Source: Bacteroidota bacterium (lineage in GTDB: Bacteria; Bacteroidota; Bacteroidia; Cytophagales; Cytophagaceae). From it: a DNA stretch of 48,645 nucleotides. Position 1 is the stretch's first letter. Each line of letters begins with the position of its first letter. The notes beneath the pieces are model-generated. The model did not search any database. It had not been told where the DNA came from and saw only the letters and a program-made list of their open reading frames with translations. The stretch is taken from contig JAEYZG010000025.1 in assembly GCA_023428135.1 (NCBI GenBank), forward strand, positions 1 to 48,645, given 5' to 3'. The position numbers were made by a program, and so were the translations under genes. Below are positions 1 to 7,652 of the stretch, piece by piece.

Positions 1-42
1 AGGCAAATTAAAATTGTCTTTTCAGGGTAGGCCTCTTTTATT

Positions 43-88
43 GATATAAAAAAAAGTGCCCTATTATTCAAATAGGGACTCTTTTTTA
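43..88. terminator. Bidirectional rho-independent terminator closing the Y RNA array
   Basis: A hairpin (GCCCTATT at 59-66 pairing with AAATAGGG at 70-77) is flanked by an A run at 47-54 and a T run at 82-87. It can therefore end transcripts from either side. On the minus strand it lies about 115 nt beyond the last Y RNA-like unit, which fits the end of an rsr/Y RNA transcript. Confidence 0.75.
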
Positions 89-204
89 TGACTTTTCATT
101 TTTTACCGGACAGTAATGGCTGAAAGCACAAAGCTTAAAGTATATTAACTAATTCAAATGTAACCATTGAATAGTTGATTTTAATTATCCTTTTCCATAA
201 GAAC

Positions 205-359
205 AAAGAATGAGCAACAATTCGAAAAGAGTACAAAGTTGCTCTACCACTGAGCTACAAAGAAATTTATATTAAATTAAAATTCTCTTTGATGGGAATC
301 GAATCCACGTCCTACCGGGTGAAAATCCGAAGTAACTCTTTTCTACGGCATCAGTCTTT
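205..359 (-). ncRNA. Bacterial Y RNA-like RNA with permuted tRNA mimic (unit 1)
   Basis: Read on the minus strand, the ends pair (AAAGA with TCTTT, then TGA with TCA). An unpaired C follows on the 3' strand and then the conserved box TGCCGTAG. A second helix (AAGAGT/ACTCTT) leads into a tRNA-like module in permuted order. This has a short CGG/CCG hairpin in the variable-arm position, a T arm with loop TTCGATT, an eight-pair acceptor-type stem closed by an AT-rich loop (258-265 with 283-291), and a D arm with stem GCTC/GAGC and loop AGTGGTA. This is the known layout of YrlA-type bacterial Y RNAs, in which the Ro60-binding stem replaces the anticodon stem. It lies downstream of rsr on the same strand. 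Exact ends are estimated from pairing. Confidence 0.8.
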
Positions 360-455
360 TTAAGTTGAAAGTTGAAAGCTTAAAGTATTATCAGAATAAC
401 TCAATCACATAGTGCTTCTACAAATAATTTTACTTTCCTACTAACCAATTCTTTA

Positions 456-606
456 ATAAAAATGGGTAACAATTCGAAAAGAGTACAAAGTTGCTCTACC
501 ACTAAGCTACAGAGTGAGTTTAATTTCTTGTCACTCTGGTGGGATTCGAACCCACGTCCTACCGGTTAAAAGCCGAAGTAACTCTTCTCTACGACACCAT
601 TTTTAT
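456..606 (-). ncRNA. Bacterial Y RNA-like RNA with permuted tRNA mimic (unit 2)
   Basis: This is a close paralogue of the unit at 205-359. On the minus strand the ends form a ten-pair helix (ATAAAAATGG with CCATTTTTAT), followed by an unpaired C on the 3' strand and the box TGTCGTAG. The tRNA-like module has a perfect T arm (GTGGG, loop TTCGAAT, CCCAC at 539-555), an acceptor-type stem CAGAGTGA/TCACTCTG closed by a loop, and a D arm (GCTT/GAGC, loop with GG). Differences from unit 1 keep the pairing: the acceptor stem and the terminal helix have different sequences but the same structure. That supports a functional RNA rather than a tRNA remnant. Ends are estimates. Confidence 0.82.
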
Positions 607-659
607 AAGCTTAAAGCAGAAAGCACTAAGCTTAAAGTATTCTGAATTCAATCAATTAA

Positions 660-736
660 AATAAACAGGCGATAATATAGGCAGAGAGATTTTCATTGAT
701 CGTTCGAAGTATCTCTGTCTTACGGCACTGTTCATT
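660..736 (-). ncRNA. Minimal Y RNA-like RNA without tRNA mimic
   Basis: On the minus strand the ends pair (AACAG with CTGTT, extendable outward with AAT/ATT). An unpaired C, the shared box TGCCGTAA and a helix CAGAGAT/ATCTCT follow. The loop holds the shared word TACTTCG and about 15 further bases. There is no T arm, D arm or acceptor-type stem. At about 77 nt it looks like a bare Ro60-binding stem-loop. It abuts the next unit (739-846) with only about two bases between them, so the two are probably cut from one precursor or act as one two-domain RNA. Confidence 0.65.
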
Positions 737-738
737 AA

Positions 739-846
739 TAAGAGCAATATTCAATGGGAGTCAAATTCAGCATTGCTGCTGAGGCAGGGGTCGAACCTGC
801 TAACCATAAAGTCAACCAAGAAGTATCTCCCATTTACGACATCTTA
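739..846 (-). ncRNA. Y RNA-like RNA with partial tRNA mimic (T arm plus acceptor hairpin)
   Basis: On the minus strand TAAGA pairs with TCTTA, with the unpaired C and the box TGTCGTAA as in the other units. The inner helix is ATGGGAG/CTCCCAT. Inside it are a perfect T arm (GCAGG, loop TTCGACC, CCTGC) and a hairpin TCAGCA-GCAA-TGCTGA in the place of the acceptor stem. No D arm is visible. It therefore keeps the part of the mimic that tRNA T-arm enzymes would recognise. Confidence 0.72.
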
Positions 847-856
847 ATTTTTTATT

Positions 857-984
857 AAAAACCGGAAGCAAAAAGCGAATCAGGGCGGGGATCGCTATTG
901 AGGATTTGCACCTCTTCCTGACATATGTCAGGACCCTACCCCAAAGTAAGCGAAGTATCCCGATTCTACGGCATTTCAATTTTT
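857..984 (-). ncRNA. Y RNA-like RNA with long hairpin and T-arm-like hairpin
   Basis: This is the unit nearest to rsr and the first in the direction of transcription. It carries the box TGCCGTAG and the word TACTTCG. The ends pair less well than in the other units (AAAAA/TTTTT and GAA/TTC, with an A opposite the conserved C). The inner helix GAATC/GATTC is followed by GGGA/TCCC and TCGCT/AGCGA. The module has a palindromic hairpin (TCCTGACA/TGTCAGGA) and a T-arm-like hairpin GAGG-TGCAAAT-CCTC. No D arm or acceptor-type stem is seen. It is the most divergent member, and the ends are approximate. Confidence 0.62.
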
Positions 985-1063
985 ATCTCCCAAACTTGAG
1001 CATTCTCTTAAGGCCATAGCCGTCAACTTCCTGTTATTCAATGGCACTTCGATCAGCGATATT

Positions 1064-1189
1064 GTCATTCTGAGCCCTGCGAAGAATCTGATAGTTACAA
1101 AAATAATTTGCAATTTCAATCGACAATCTGTCAGATAGGCAAATTTCATTCTGCTTGAAAGTTCAGATGCTTCACAAGTTCAGCATGAC
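1064..1189. repeat. Dispersed inverted-repeat element
   Basis: Two imperfect inverted arms of 26-27 bp (1064-1090 and 1164-1189; inner word GTCATTCTGAG against GTCATGCTGAA) bound about 70 bp of unique sequence. Repeats of this type are scattered between genes in many Bacteroidota genomes. It fills the gap between the rsr stop codon and the Y RNA array. If transcribed, it would form a long hairpin there. Confidence 0.55.
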
Positions 1190-1201
1190 AAGAAACAAAG
1201 G

Positions 1202-2722
1202 TTACCTATGCAACTCCATCTCTTTAATTTTGCTGATAGCAGACGCTCCATCCTCTATCGCTTCAAGTACATCAAACACTTTATCTGACCAACCTGCAAT
1301 AAGAAAGACATCGTTATCCTCTATACGCAATGGAGTATTTCCATATCCGGCCAAATCGAAGAGATAAAGCTTTGCCTGAGGAGCTATTTTTTTATAATCT
1401 TTCCAGGAACGTGCTAATGAACCTCCTCCTCCTGAACTGTTCCATAGTTGACAATCAGTGAAAATCATTATTTTATCCATCACGATTTTTCTCAGATACA
1501 AGTCATCTATAACAAGGTGTCCATTGGTTGAATATCCAACTTCTCCTTCTCTTCGATAAAATTCTCCTACATTGGAAAGCACTCCATTATTTGGCATGTT
1601 GATGATTTTCCATTTATCCCCAAACATTCCTGATATTACTCTTTTGGATTTTGACTGCATAAGCATTGCCAACATCAACCCTATATCATAAAGTAATACT
1701 TTACTCCTAGCAGATACAGGCTTTTGCATTGAACCGGAAACATCACAGGCTACTACCACCTTTGTCGTTTCATCAAAACCTTTTATATTCTGAGCGCTTG
1801 CCACAACAGCATCTTCCAGGGCATTAAGGACCATTGCAACATAATCAGACTTCAACTCTTTTACTTCTCTGTAAGCTGCAAGAAATCGAAACGGAAACTG
1901 TTTGGATTTTGCAACAGCATGAGCATTACTCAGTCTGGAGCACACTTTTTGCATGTAAACATAATCCACATCTGCCTGAATGATATTTCGAAGGTTTCGA
2001 AGCAAAGCCATATATCCCAGCTTTTCACTTTCAATCAATTTTTCCCACTTAGCTTTGAAGGCAATTGCTTTCTCCTTTTCATCAGAAAACTTTGTTTGTC
2101 CCAAAGCAGATAGTTCTGTTTCCCAGGTATATGGTACTTCAAGTGACTGGGAAACAATCTTATTGAAAATATTCTGTTGCTCATCATCTTTAGCTTTTGG
2201 ATGTACCAGAAACAAAGCATCTCTAAGCTTTACTTCCCCATCTCTGTTATACTTGGCAAACTGATACTCATCAAAACTGTTAAATGCTCCGGACAGTCCT
2301 TTCTGCACTTGCTTTGAGAGCTTATTCAGCTTTTTGGTTCCTGTTCTGCCATTTGACAACTGATAGTAAGCCAAAAGTTCAGTTATTTCATCCGCACGTT
2401 GTACTACCCCTTTTACAGTTCTGCTTACAAGGTCTGTACCTGAACAATATTTTGCAAGTTCAACCGCAAGGACCAATGGAACACTTCTCATATGCATAGA
2501 TGCTCGCGCAAACACAGCAAGCTTAGCGACAAACTCTGCATCAACGCTTATCATGAGACTTTGAATTCTTTTCAAACGTTCATGTCCGCTTTCATAAAAT
2601 GAATCGCTAAGCCCGGCAGTTACAACTGCAGAATAAAGCTCCATCTCAGGAGTCATTGTATAAGCTTTAGCACCTTCGTAGTTTGTCACTACATTTTTTC
2701 CTTTTAAAAAATTGAATCGCAT
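1202..2722 (-). CDS. rsr: Bacterial Ro60 homologue (TROVE and VWA domain RNA-binding protein)
   Basis: The 506-aa product is the bacterial counterpart of the Ro60 autoantigen. Ro60 forms a ring of HEAT-like helices that binds misfolded RNA in its cavity and Y RNA on its outer face. In Deinococcus it works with polynucleotide phosphorylase in RNA decay. The N-terminal part (about 1-310) is TROVE-like, for example ARASMHMRSVPLVLAVELAK and VVQRADEITELLAYY. From about residue 320 a VWA domain carries the metal-binding motif DVSGS (D327). Length is typical of bacterial Ro60 proteins. The ATG at 2722 gives the expected family start. Downstream on the same strand lie five Y RNA-like units. No rtcB or rtcA lies in the window. 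Two palindromes (2795-2876) lie upstream and may control it. Confidence 0.95.
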   Translation of the reverse strand: MRFNFLKGKNVVTNYEGAKAYTMTPEMELYSAVVTAGLSDSFYESGHERLKRIQSLMISVDAEFVAKLAVFARASMHMRSVPLVLAVELAKYCSGTDLVSRTVKGVVQRADEITELLAYYQLSNGRTGTKKLNKLSKQVQKGLSGAFNSFDEYQFAKYNRDGEVKLRDALFLVHPKAKDDEQQNIFNKIVSQSLEVPYTWETELSALGQTKFSDEKEKAIAFKAKWEKLIESEKLGYMALLRNLRNIIQADVDYVYMQKVCSRLSNAHAVAKSKQFPFRFLAAYREVKELKSDYVAMVLNALEDAVVASAQNIKGFDETTKVVVACDVSGSMQKPVSARSKVLLYDIGLMLAMLMQSKSKRVISGMFGDKWKIINMPNNGVLSNVGEFYRREGEVGYSTNGHLVIDDLYLRKIVMDKIMIFTDCQLWNSSGGGGSLARSWKDYKKIAPQAKLYLFDLAGYGNTPLRIEDNDVFLIAGWSDKVFDVLEAIEDGASAISKIKEMELHR

Positions 2723-2794
2723 CGTAGTATCGTTTTATTACTTTATCGGTATTTATTGTTATCCCCGATTGACAATTCAAAGGTGAGATTAAAC

Positions 2795-2876
2795 TACGCA
2801 ACCATTTTGCGTACAAATATTTTTTTTTTAAAAAATATTAAAAAATAATATTTCACTATTACGCAGAAAAACTGCG
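2795..2876. promoter_or_regulatory. Paired palindromes in the rsr upstream region
   Basis: TACGCAA-N5-TTGCGTA at 2795-2813 is a perfect 7-bp palindrome. A second, CGCAG-N5-CTGCG at 2862-2876, has the same geometry and shares the core. Their centres are 65 bp apart. In the rsr direction the first lies just after a -7-like box (AATATTTG), where a bound repressor would block initiation. The second lies between that promoter and the divergent dehydrogenase remnant. No regulator gene is nearby. Binding by a dimeric regulator is inference. Confidence 0.5.
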
Positions 2877-2964
2877 CTGATATTTTTTATGCACTATGTT
2901 TACAGAAATCTATTATTAATCAGAGTGTTTATATATACTTACAAACTTTTACTCTGATCATCCC

Positions 2965-4083
2965 ATGAATCAACTATATTATATAAAAAAAGAAAAGCTG
3001 GAATGGAGGGAAACAACTGTTCCTGTTATCAATGACAACTTACAAGCCATTGTGAGGCCCTTTGGTGCTGCTAAGTGTGATCTGGATGACGTTTATCTTT
3101 TTAACAATATGAGTACCAAACTTAAGATAGGTTCAGTATTGGGAATAGTAGATAAGGATTTTCACAGATGTTTGGAAAAAACTTTTTCAAGGGTCCTTTT
3201 CCATTCGGACATGAATGTGTTGCAGAAGTAATAGAAACAGGGGACCAGGTAAAAACAATAAAGCCCGGGGATGTAGTCTCAGTTCCATTTCAAATCTCCT
3301 GTGGCAGCTGTATCAATTGTAGTGGTGGAGTTACAGGATCATGCAGCAAAACACCTTCTGTGTCAACATATGGATTCGGAACTCATCTTCAATTTGGCGG
3401 AGCTATGTCTGATCTGATAAAAGTCCCTTATGCCGATGCAATGCTTTTAAAAATACCTGCCCATATTGATCCAATTCAACTGTCAAGTCTTAGCGACAAT
3501 ATCCCGGATGCCTATAGAAATGTCGGTCCTGAACTTGAAAAAAATCCTGATAAAAGCATTCTTGTAATCGGAGGAAAAGTAAAAAGCATTGGTCTTTATA
3601 CAGTATTGATTGCAAAAGCTATGGGAGCATCAAGGATCGACTATATGGACTATAGTAGTGAAAGATTAGAGTAGTGAAAGATTAGAGTTGGCTAAACGAT
3701 GCGGAGCAGACAATGTTCTTGAATTCTCTTCCCACAGCAATGAACAATATGATATAGTAGTAGAAGCAAATTCCGATAAACAGGGATTATTTAAAGCGAT
3801 AAAATATGTCAGGCCAAATGGATTAATATCCAGCTCTGGCATCTATTTAAAGAAAATAAAAATGCCTTTAATAGAAATATATAGCAAAGGTGTCACATTC
3901 AAAAATGGACTTGTTAATGCCAGAACTGATGCTGAAAAGGTTTTAGAACTAATAACGGCAAAAAAACTAAATCCTGAATTGGTCACTACAAAGATTGACT
4001 CCTGGGATAATGCCATTGAAGCTTTTCTTACCAAAACAACAAAAGTCATTGTGACCAGACCTAGACTCTCTTCCTCAAATTAA
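2965..4083 (+). pseudogene. Broken zinc-dependent alcohol dehydrogenase (MDR family)
   Basis: Three reading-frame pieces (2965-3231, 3168-3674, 3688-4083) together make one medium-chain dehydrogenase of about 370 aa. The N-terminal catalytic domain has the GHE motif and the structural zinc cluster CGSCINC with a further Cys. It is followed by a Rossmann-type NAD domain. The first break fits loss of one T from the run at 3159-3162: restoring it gives DKDFSQMFGKNFFKGPFPFGHE. The second is an exact 16-bp tandem duplication (3654-3685), and removing it gives SSERLELAKRCGADNV. It is convergent with the PepSY gene. The remaining sequence is well conserved, so inactivation is recent. The T loss could be a sequencing error, but the duplication looks real. 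Confidence 0.85.
3654..3685 (+). repeat. 16-bp tandem duplication inside the dehydrogenase
   Basis: AGTAGTGAAAGATTAG occurs twice back to back (3654-3669 and 3670-3685). Sixteen bases are not a multiple of three, so the duplication shifts the frame and brings in a TAG stop codon at once. Deleting one copy restores a normal dehydrogenase reading frame. Confidence 0.9.
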
Positions 4084-4090
4084 TTTGAGA

Positions 4091-5290
4091 CTACACAGGC
4101 ACAACAGTTATTTTTGATTTTTTTGCTGGCTTAGAATCTGTCTTCTTGCCTTTTCTCCCTATCCATATTATTACTCCGGTAAGAGGTAGGGAGGCTATAA
4201 TCAGGGCTGCGAGAAATGCTAATATCTGACCCGGTAAGCCTATTATTTTCCCCACATGGATGTCATATATCATAAATCCAAATTTATCAGCGCTGCTCTT
4301 ACTTTCGTAAGGACTGCTTTTTAGCTCCAGCCCGGTATTCTTATCAAAAAAATACTGACTTCTTTTAACAAAATTATCTTTGTTATGCATAGCCGTAACT
4401 ATAACGGGAGCTTTTTTAGCTTCAGAAAATGTCATATAAAAAAACGCTCCTTTTATATTCCTTTCTCTGATATTCCCTTCTATAATATCTACCAGGTCAG
4501 GAGAAGTTGCCCGAGTAGTATCCGAAAAAACCTTCTTTTCTTCAATCACGGGCTTTCCTCCATTAGCTATCCATTTAACAGGAGGTCTGAACCACTCAAA
4601 GGCAAACCAGAGACCTGTAAGAGATATTATTAAGGCAAACATCAATGAATAAAAGCCAGGGATATTATGAAGGTCATAATTCTTGCGTTTCCATTTAGTA
4701 GTAAGTTTCCATTTGAAATAAAGACGTTGTTTTAAGGCTGGTTTGTTCCTGGGCCACCACAGCACTAAACCTGAGATAAGCATTACAATAAAAACTATTG
4801 TACTCCATCCGACAATCTGATGACCTATTTTATTCAAAAGTAGGTCGTAATGAATTTGCAATACAACATTAAAAAATTCCCACTTTGTATCTTCCACAAA
4901 CAAAACCTTTGCAGTATATGGATCTACAAATGCCATTTTATTATAGATCACTTTACTGTTGTAAGTTAAAGCTTCTTTTTCCGTCTTTGATGCTCTGAAA
5001 CGGTAGGAATAAAAAGTTTCCGGAATATAGTGAAGAAAGGTAATCGGATATTCATCTCCTATTGCCTTTTGTGCACTTTCTTTAAGAACACTTATCGGTA
5101 ATGGTTTAATACCTTTGCTTTTCACAAAGTACCTGTCAGCATAAAACAGTTCCTTTAGTTCTGATTGAAATGCATAAATACACCCGGTAATGCCTAATAT
5201 AAACACCACTAGCCCTGACAATAGTCCGAGCCAGAGGTGTATTTGACCTATGATTTTTTTTATGCTGATTTTAAAATTTATATGCAACAC
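4091..5290 (-). CDS. PepSY-associated membrane protein (iron-uptake partner)
   Basis: The product of about 400 aa resembles PepSY_TM family inner-membrane proteins, often encoded beside siderophore receptors and thought to act as reductases or helpers in iron release. It begins with the family hallmark KIIGQIHLWLGLLSGLVVF (first membrane helix), then has a periplasmic region, a second helix near IVFIVMLISGLVLWWP, a third near SLMFALIISLTGLWFAF, and a C-terminal helix (ILAFLAALIIASLPLTGVII) before a Lys-rich tail. I chose the GTG at 5290, which overlaps the upstream receptor gene by about 20 bp. An ATG at 5347 would overlap it by 77 bp and add residues not typical of the family. It is co-directional with the receptor, so an operon is likely. 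Confidence 0.85.
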   Translation of the reverse strand: MLHINFKISIKKIIGQIHLWLGLLSGLVVFILGITGCIYAFQSELKELFYADRYFVKSKGIKPLPISVLKESAQKAIGDEYPITFLHYIPETFYSYRFRASKTEKEALTYNSKVIYNKMAFVDPYTAKVLFVEDTKWEFFNVVLQIHYDLLLNKIGHQIVGWSTIVFIVMLISGLVLWWPRNKPALKQRLYFKWKLTTKWKRKNYDLHNIPGFYSLMFALIISLTGLWFAFEWFRPPVKWIANGGKPVIEEKKVFSDTTRATSPDLVDIIEGNIRERNIKGAFFYMTFSEAKKAPVIVTAMHNKDNFVKRSQYFFDKNTGLELKSSPYESKSSADKFGFMIYDIHVGKIIGLPGQILAFLAALIIASLPLTGVIIWIGRKGKKTDSKPAKKSKITVVPV

Positions 5291-7652
5291 TTGCCAGGAA
5301 GTTAATTGGTTTCTGAGGAGTTCCGGTAGGATTCCAATAGTGTTCATTTAACAGGTTATTACCTTTAAGCGTAATTCTGTATTTCGTACGGTCATAAAAT
5401 ATTGATGCGTTCAAAAGCGTATAAGATGGCAGTACAAAAGAATTAGAGCTTTCAAACCATGACTCGCCTACATAGTTACCACCAACACCCAGACCAACTC
5501 CATCAAGAACACCATTAAATATAGTATAACTTACCCAAAGGTTACCTATATGTTTAGGGCTAGCTGTAACATACTTGTTTTCTATAGCAGTAGAAGCTTT
5601 GGTATATTTATTTTCATTATTGGCATATCCTGCTATAATGTTTAATCCTTTAACAGGATTGGCTATCAATTCTAGCTCGTAACCTTTACTTCTTTGAGTT
5701 CCGTCCTGCACGGTATAATTCAGCCCAGCAATGTTTTGCAAACGGGTTGAATTTTTAACAGAAATATCATAATAGCTGATACTACCACATAACTTATTTT
5801 TTATGATGTCCAACTTTACTCCAACTTCCCACTGATCCGCATATTGTGGTTTTAAATTTAATTTAGTACCATCCGGTTGATCTGCAGGAGCAAGGTTTAC
5901 GAAACCATTCATATAGTTTGCAAATAAAGAAACTTTATCTCTTACAGGCTGATATACCAGACCTAATTTCGGAGACAGGGAAACCTGCTCATATGTGCCT
6001 GAATAAGTAGCTGTATTCAGGTCATAGTTACCTTTAGTTGAATACTTATCTATACGCAGGCTCAACATTACCATAAGATTAGAAGTAAAGTTCAGCACAT
6101 CAGAAACGTAAGCACCAAAGCTTTCAGACTTAAAGGTAGATGCACTGAATTTATTTTTTGAAGAAATTTCGTTAATCTTATCTGCACTATAATCTTTAAC
6201 CTGCTGATTAATATTTATGGTATCATAAGTCGTCATTGCAGTCCTGTTAAGGGAGTTGTAGTTTTTATTGTAATCCAATCCTATTACTACCCTGTTTCTG
6301 AATGGTCCTACGTTAAAATCACCTATGAAATTTTGCTGAGCCTGAATATTACCGAAGGTTTCCGGAGTCTGATTTCTGAATTGTCTATACAATGTTGAAT
6401 CAGTTCTATAAGATAACGTTGTCCAGATAAAATCTTTATAATAACCTTCAGAATATAAGAAATTAGTCTGGGACTTCCATTTATCAGAAAACTTATATTC
6501 CATTTGCCCCTGTACATTGTTAACTCCGTTATTAATGTCAGCGCTGTTATTTATCAATGAACGATTATATGGAAGTTTCAAATCCTTGAAGTTCCTTACT
6601 TTCACATTCGACATACTCCCAATGGCTGTGCTCAGGTTTGTATAGTTCCCTCTTGTAAAATCAGCGTCAACCGTAAATTTCAGTTTATCATTTACTTTAT
6701 AGATAAAGCTTGGTGCAATGGTATAAATCTTTGCAAACCCCTGATCCTGGAAAGATCCTTCGGATTGCCAGGCAGTATTTAATCTGAACAGCACATTCTT
6801 TTTCTCATTAAGAGGCGCATTTATATCTGCAGTAACTCTTGAAAGATTATAGCTACCCATTGTCATTGTTAACTCTCCGCCTTGTATATCATAAGGGTTC
6901 TTAGTTACATAATTATAGACTCCTCCGAAAGAAGTATTCCTATTACTACCGAACAGAGTTCCTGAAGGTCCTCTCATTACCTCTACACGCTCAAGAATAA
7001 TCGGGTTCAGAAGAAAGATTGCACTTGTTACCATGCCATTTCTCAATCCATTGGTATTAGAAAAACCTCTGATGTTTAACCCCTGAGATCCACCGGCTGA
7101 AAAGTTCGGAACAGCTCCCGGAATATTTCTATACATGTCAGATCTTTCCATTACCAACTGTTCTTTCATCAGCTCTTTTCCCACAACATTATATACCTGC
7201 GGATTTTCCATGTTCTTCAGCGGCATTCTGGCAACCTGCTCGCTTTCGGCTTTCGCAAATTTTTGTCTTCTAATTAGAATTTCTACTTCATCCAGTTCAT
7301 GAACATCTTCAGAAAGGACAAGACCAGTGACGAAGTTTGTTTCACCTCCGACTACTTCTATTGATTTCTCAAGAGGTTTGAAACCAACTTTTAGGATAGC
7401 CAGAACATTGGTACCAGCAGGAACATTATCTATAATAAAAGTACCTTTTGAATCGGAAATAGCAGAAAGGTTAGTACCTTTTACTGTAACAGCCGCATGC
7501 TCCAGCTTTTTTCCTTCAGAATCCTGTACTATACCGGAAATACTTCCGAAAACTCCTTGTCCTACACTCAGACGGGGGAAAGACATTATCCCTAATACCA
7601 TAAGAAGATTAAAAAATACTCCCTTTTGCAACATTTTAATAAATAAACACAT
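5271..7652 (-). CDS. TonB-dependent siderophore-type receptor
   Basis: This 793-aa outer-membrane receptor has a signal peptide ending near SVGQG, a carboxypeptidase-regulatory-like domain (about 33-120, GSISGIVQDSEGKKLEHAAV), a plug domain (NIRGFSNTNG; MRGPSGTLFG) and a 22-strand-type barrel ending in SVAYKF, with the terminal Phe expected for barrel insertion. The plug and barrel resemble FhuA/FoxA-type ferric siderophore receptors. The following PepSY gene supports an iron role. The ligand cannot be named from sequence. A start at the internal ATG at 7634 (MLQKGVFF) gives a more usual signal peptide and is equally possible. Confidence 0.92.
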   Translation of the reverse strand: MCLFIKMLQKGVFFNLLMVLGIMSFPRLSVGQGVFGSISGIVQDSEGKKLEHAAVTVKGTNLSAISDSKGTFIIDNVPAGTNVLAILKVGFKPLEKSIEVVGGETNFVTGLVLSEDVHELDEVEILIRRQKFAKAESEQVARMPLKNMENPQVYNVVGKELMKEQLVMERSDMYRNIPGAVPNFSAGGSQGLNIRGFSNTNGLRNGMVTSAIFLLNPIILERVEVMRGPSGTLFGSNRNTSFGGVYNYVTKNPYDIQGGELTMTMGSYNLSRVTADINAPLNEKKNVLFRLNTAWQSEGSFQDQGFAKIYTIAPSFIYKVNDKLKFTVDADFTRGNYTNLSTAIGSMSNVKVRNFKDLKLPYNRSLINNSADINNGVNNVQGQMEYKFSDKWKSQTNFLYSEGYYKDFIWTTLSYRTDSTLYRQFRNQTPETFGNIQAQQNFIGDFNVGPFRNRVVIGLDYNKNYNSLNRTAMTTYDTININQQVKDYSADKINEISSKNKFSASTFKSESFGAYVSDVLNFTSNLMVMLSLRIDKYSTKGNYDLNTATYSGTYEQVSLSPKLGLVYQPVRDKVSLFANYMNGFVNLAPADQPDGTKLNLKPQYADQWEVGVKLDIIKNKLCGSISYYDISVKNSTRLQNIAGLNYTVQDGTQRSKGYELELIANPVKGLNIIAGYANNENKYTKASTAIENKYVTASPKHIGNLWVSYTIFNGVLDGVGLGVGGNYVGESWFESSNSFVLPSYTLLNASIFYDRTKYRITLKGNNLLNEHYWNPTGTPQKPINFLASVAYKF

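Larger units (their letters stand above)
131..640. repeat. Repeated spacer motif between Y RNA units
   Basis: The 13-mer AAGCTTAAAGTAT occurs at 131-143, 376-388 and 628-640. It is surrounded by related words such as AAAGCAGAAAGCAC. The copies at 376 and 628 lie about 17 and 22 nt from the 5' ends of the two tRNA-mimic RNAs. The third lies beyond the last unit. This suggests that units were duplicated together with their spacers. On the minus strand the motif reads ATACTTTAAGCTT, which only partly resembles a Bacteroidota -7 box, so a promoter role is uncertain. Confidence 0.6.

Noticed and set aside
205..606. Two ordinary tRNA genes (T-loop and D-arm words present)
   Set aside because: The arms are in the wrong order for a linear tRNA, no anticodon arm lies between D and T arms, and the outer ends pair with each other. 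The Y RNA reading explains all of this.
205..984. CRISPR array or simple tandem repeat
   Set aside because: Unit lengths and sequences vary, there is no constant repeat/spacer pattern, and no cas gene is present.
1155..1367. Small plus-strand reading frame over the end of rsr
   Set aside because: It is antisense to conserved rsr codons and overlaps the dispersed inverted repeat; no protein similarity is evident.
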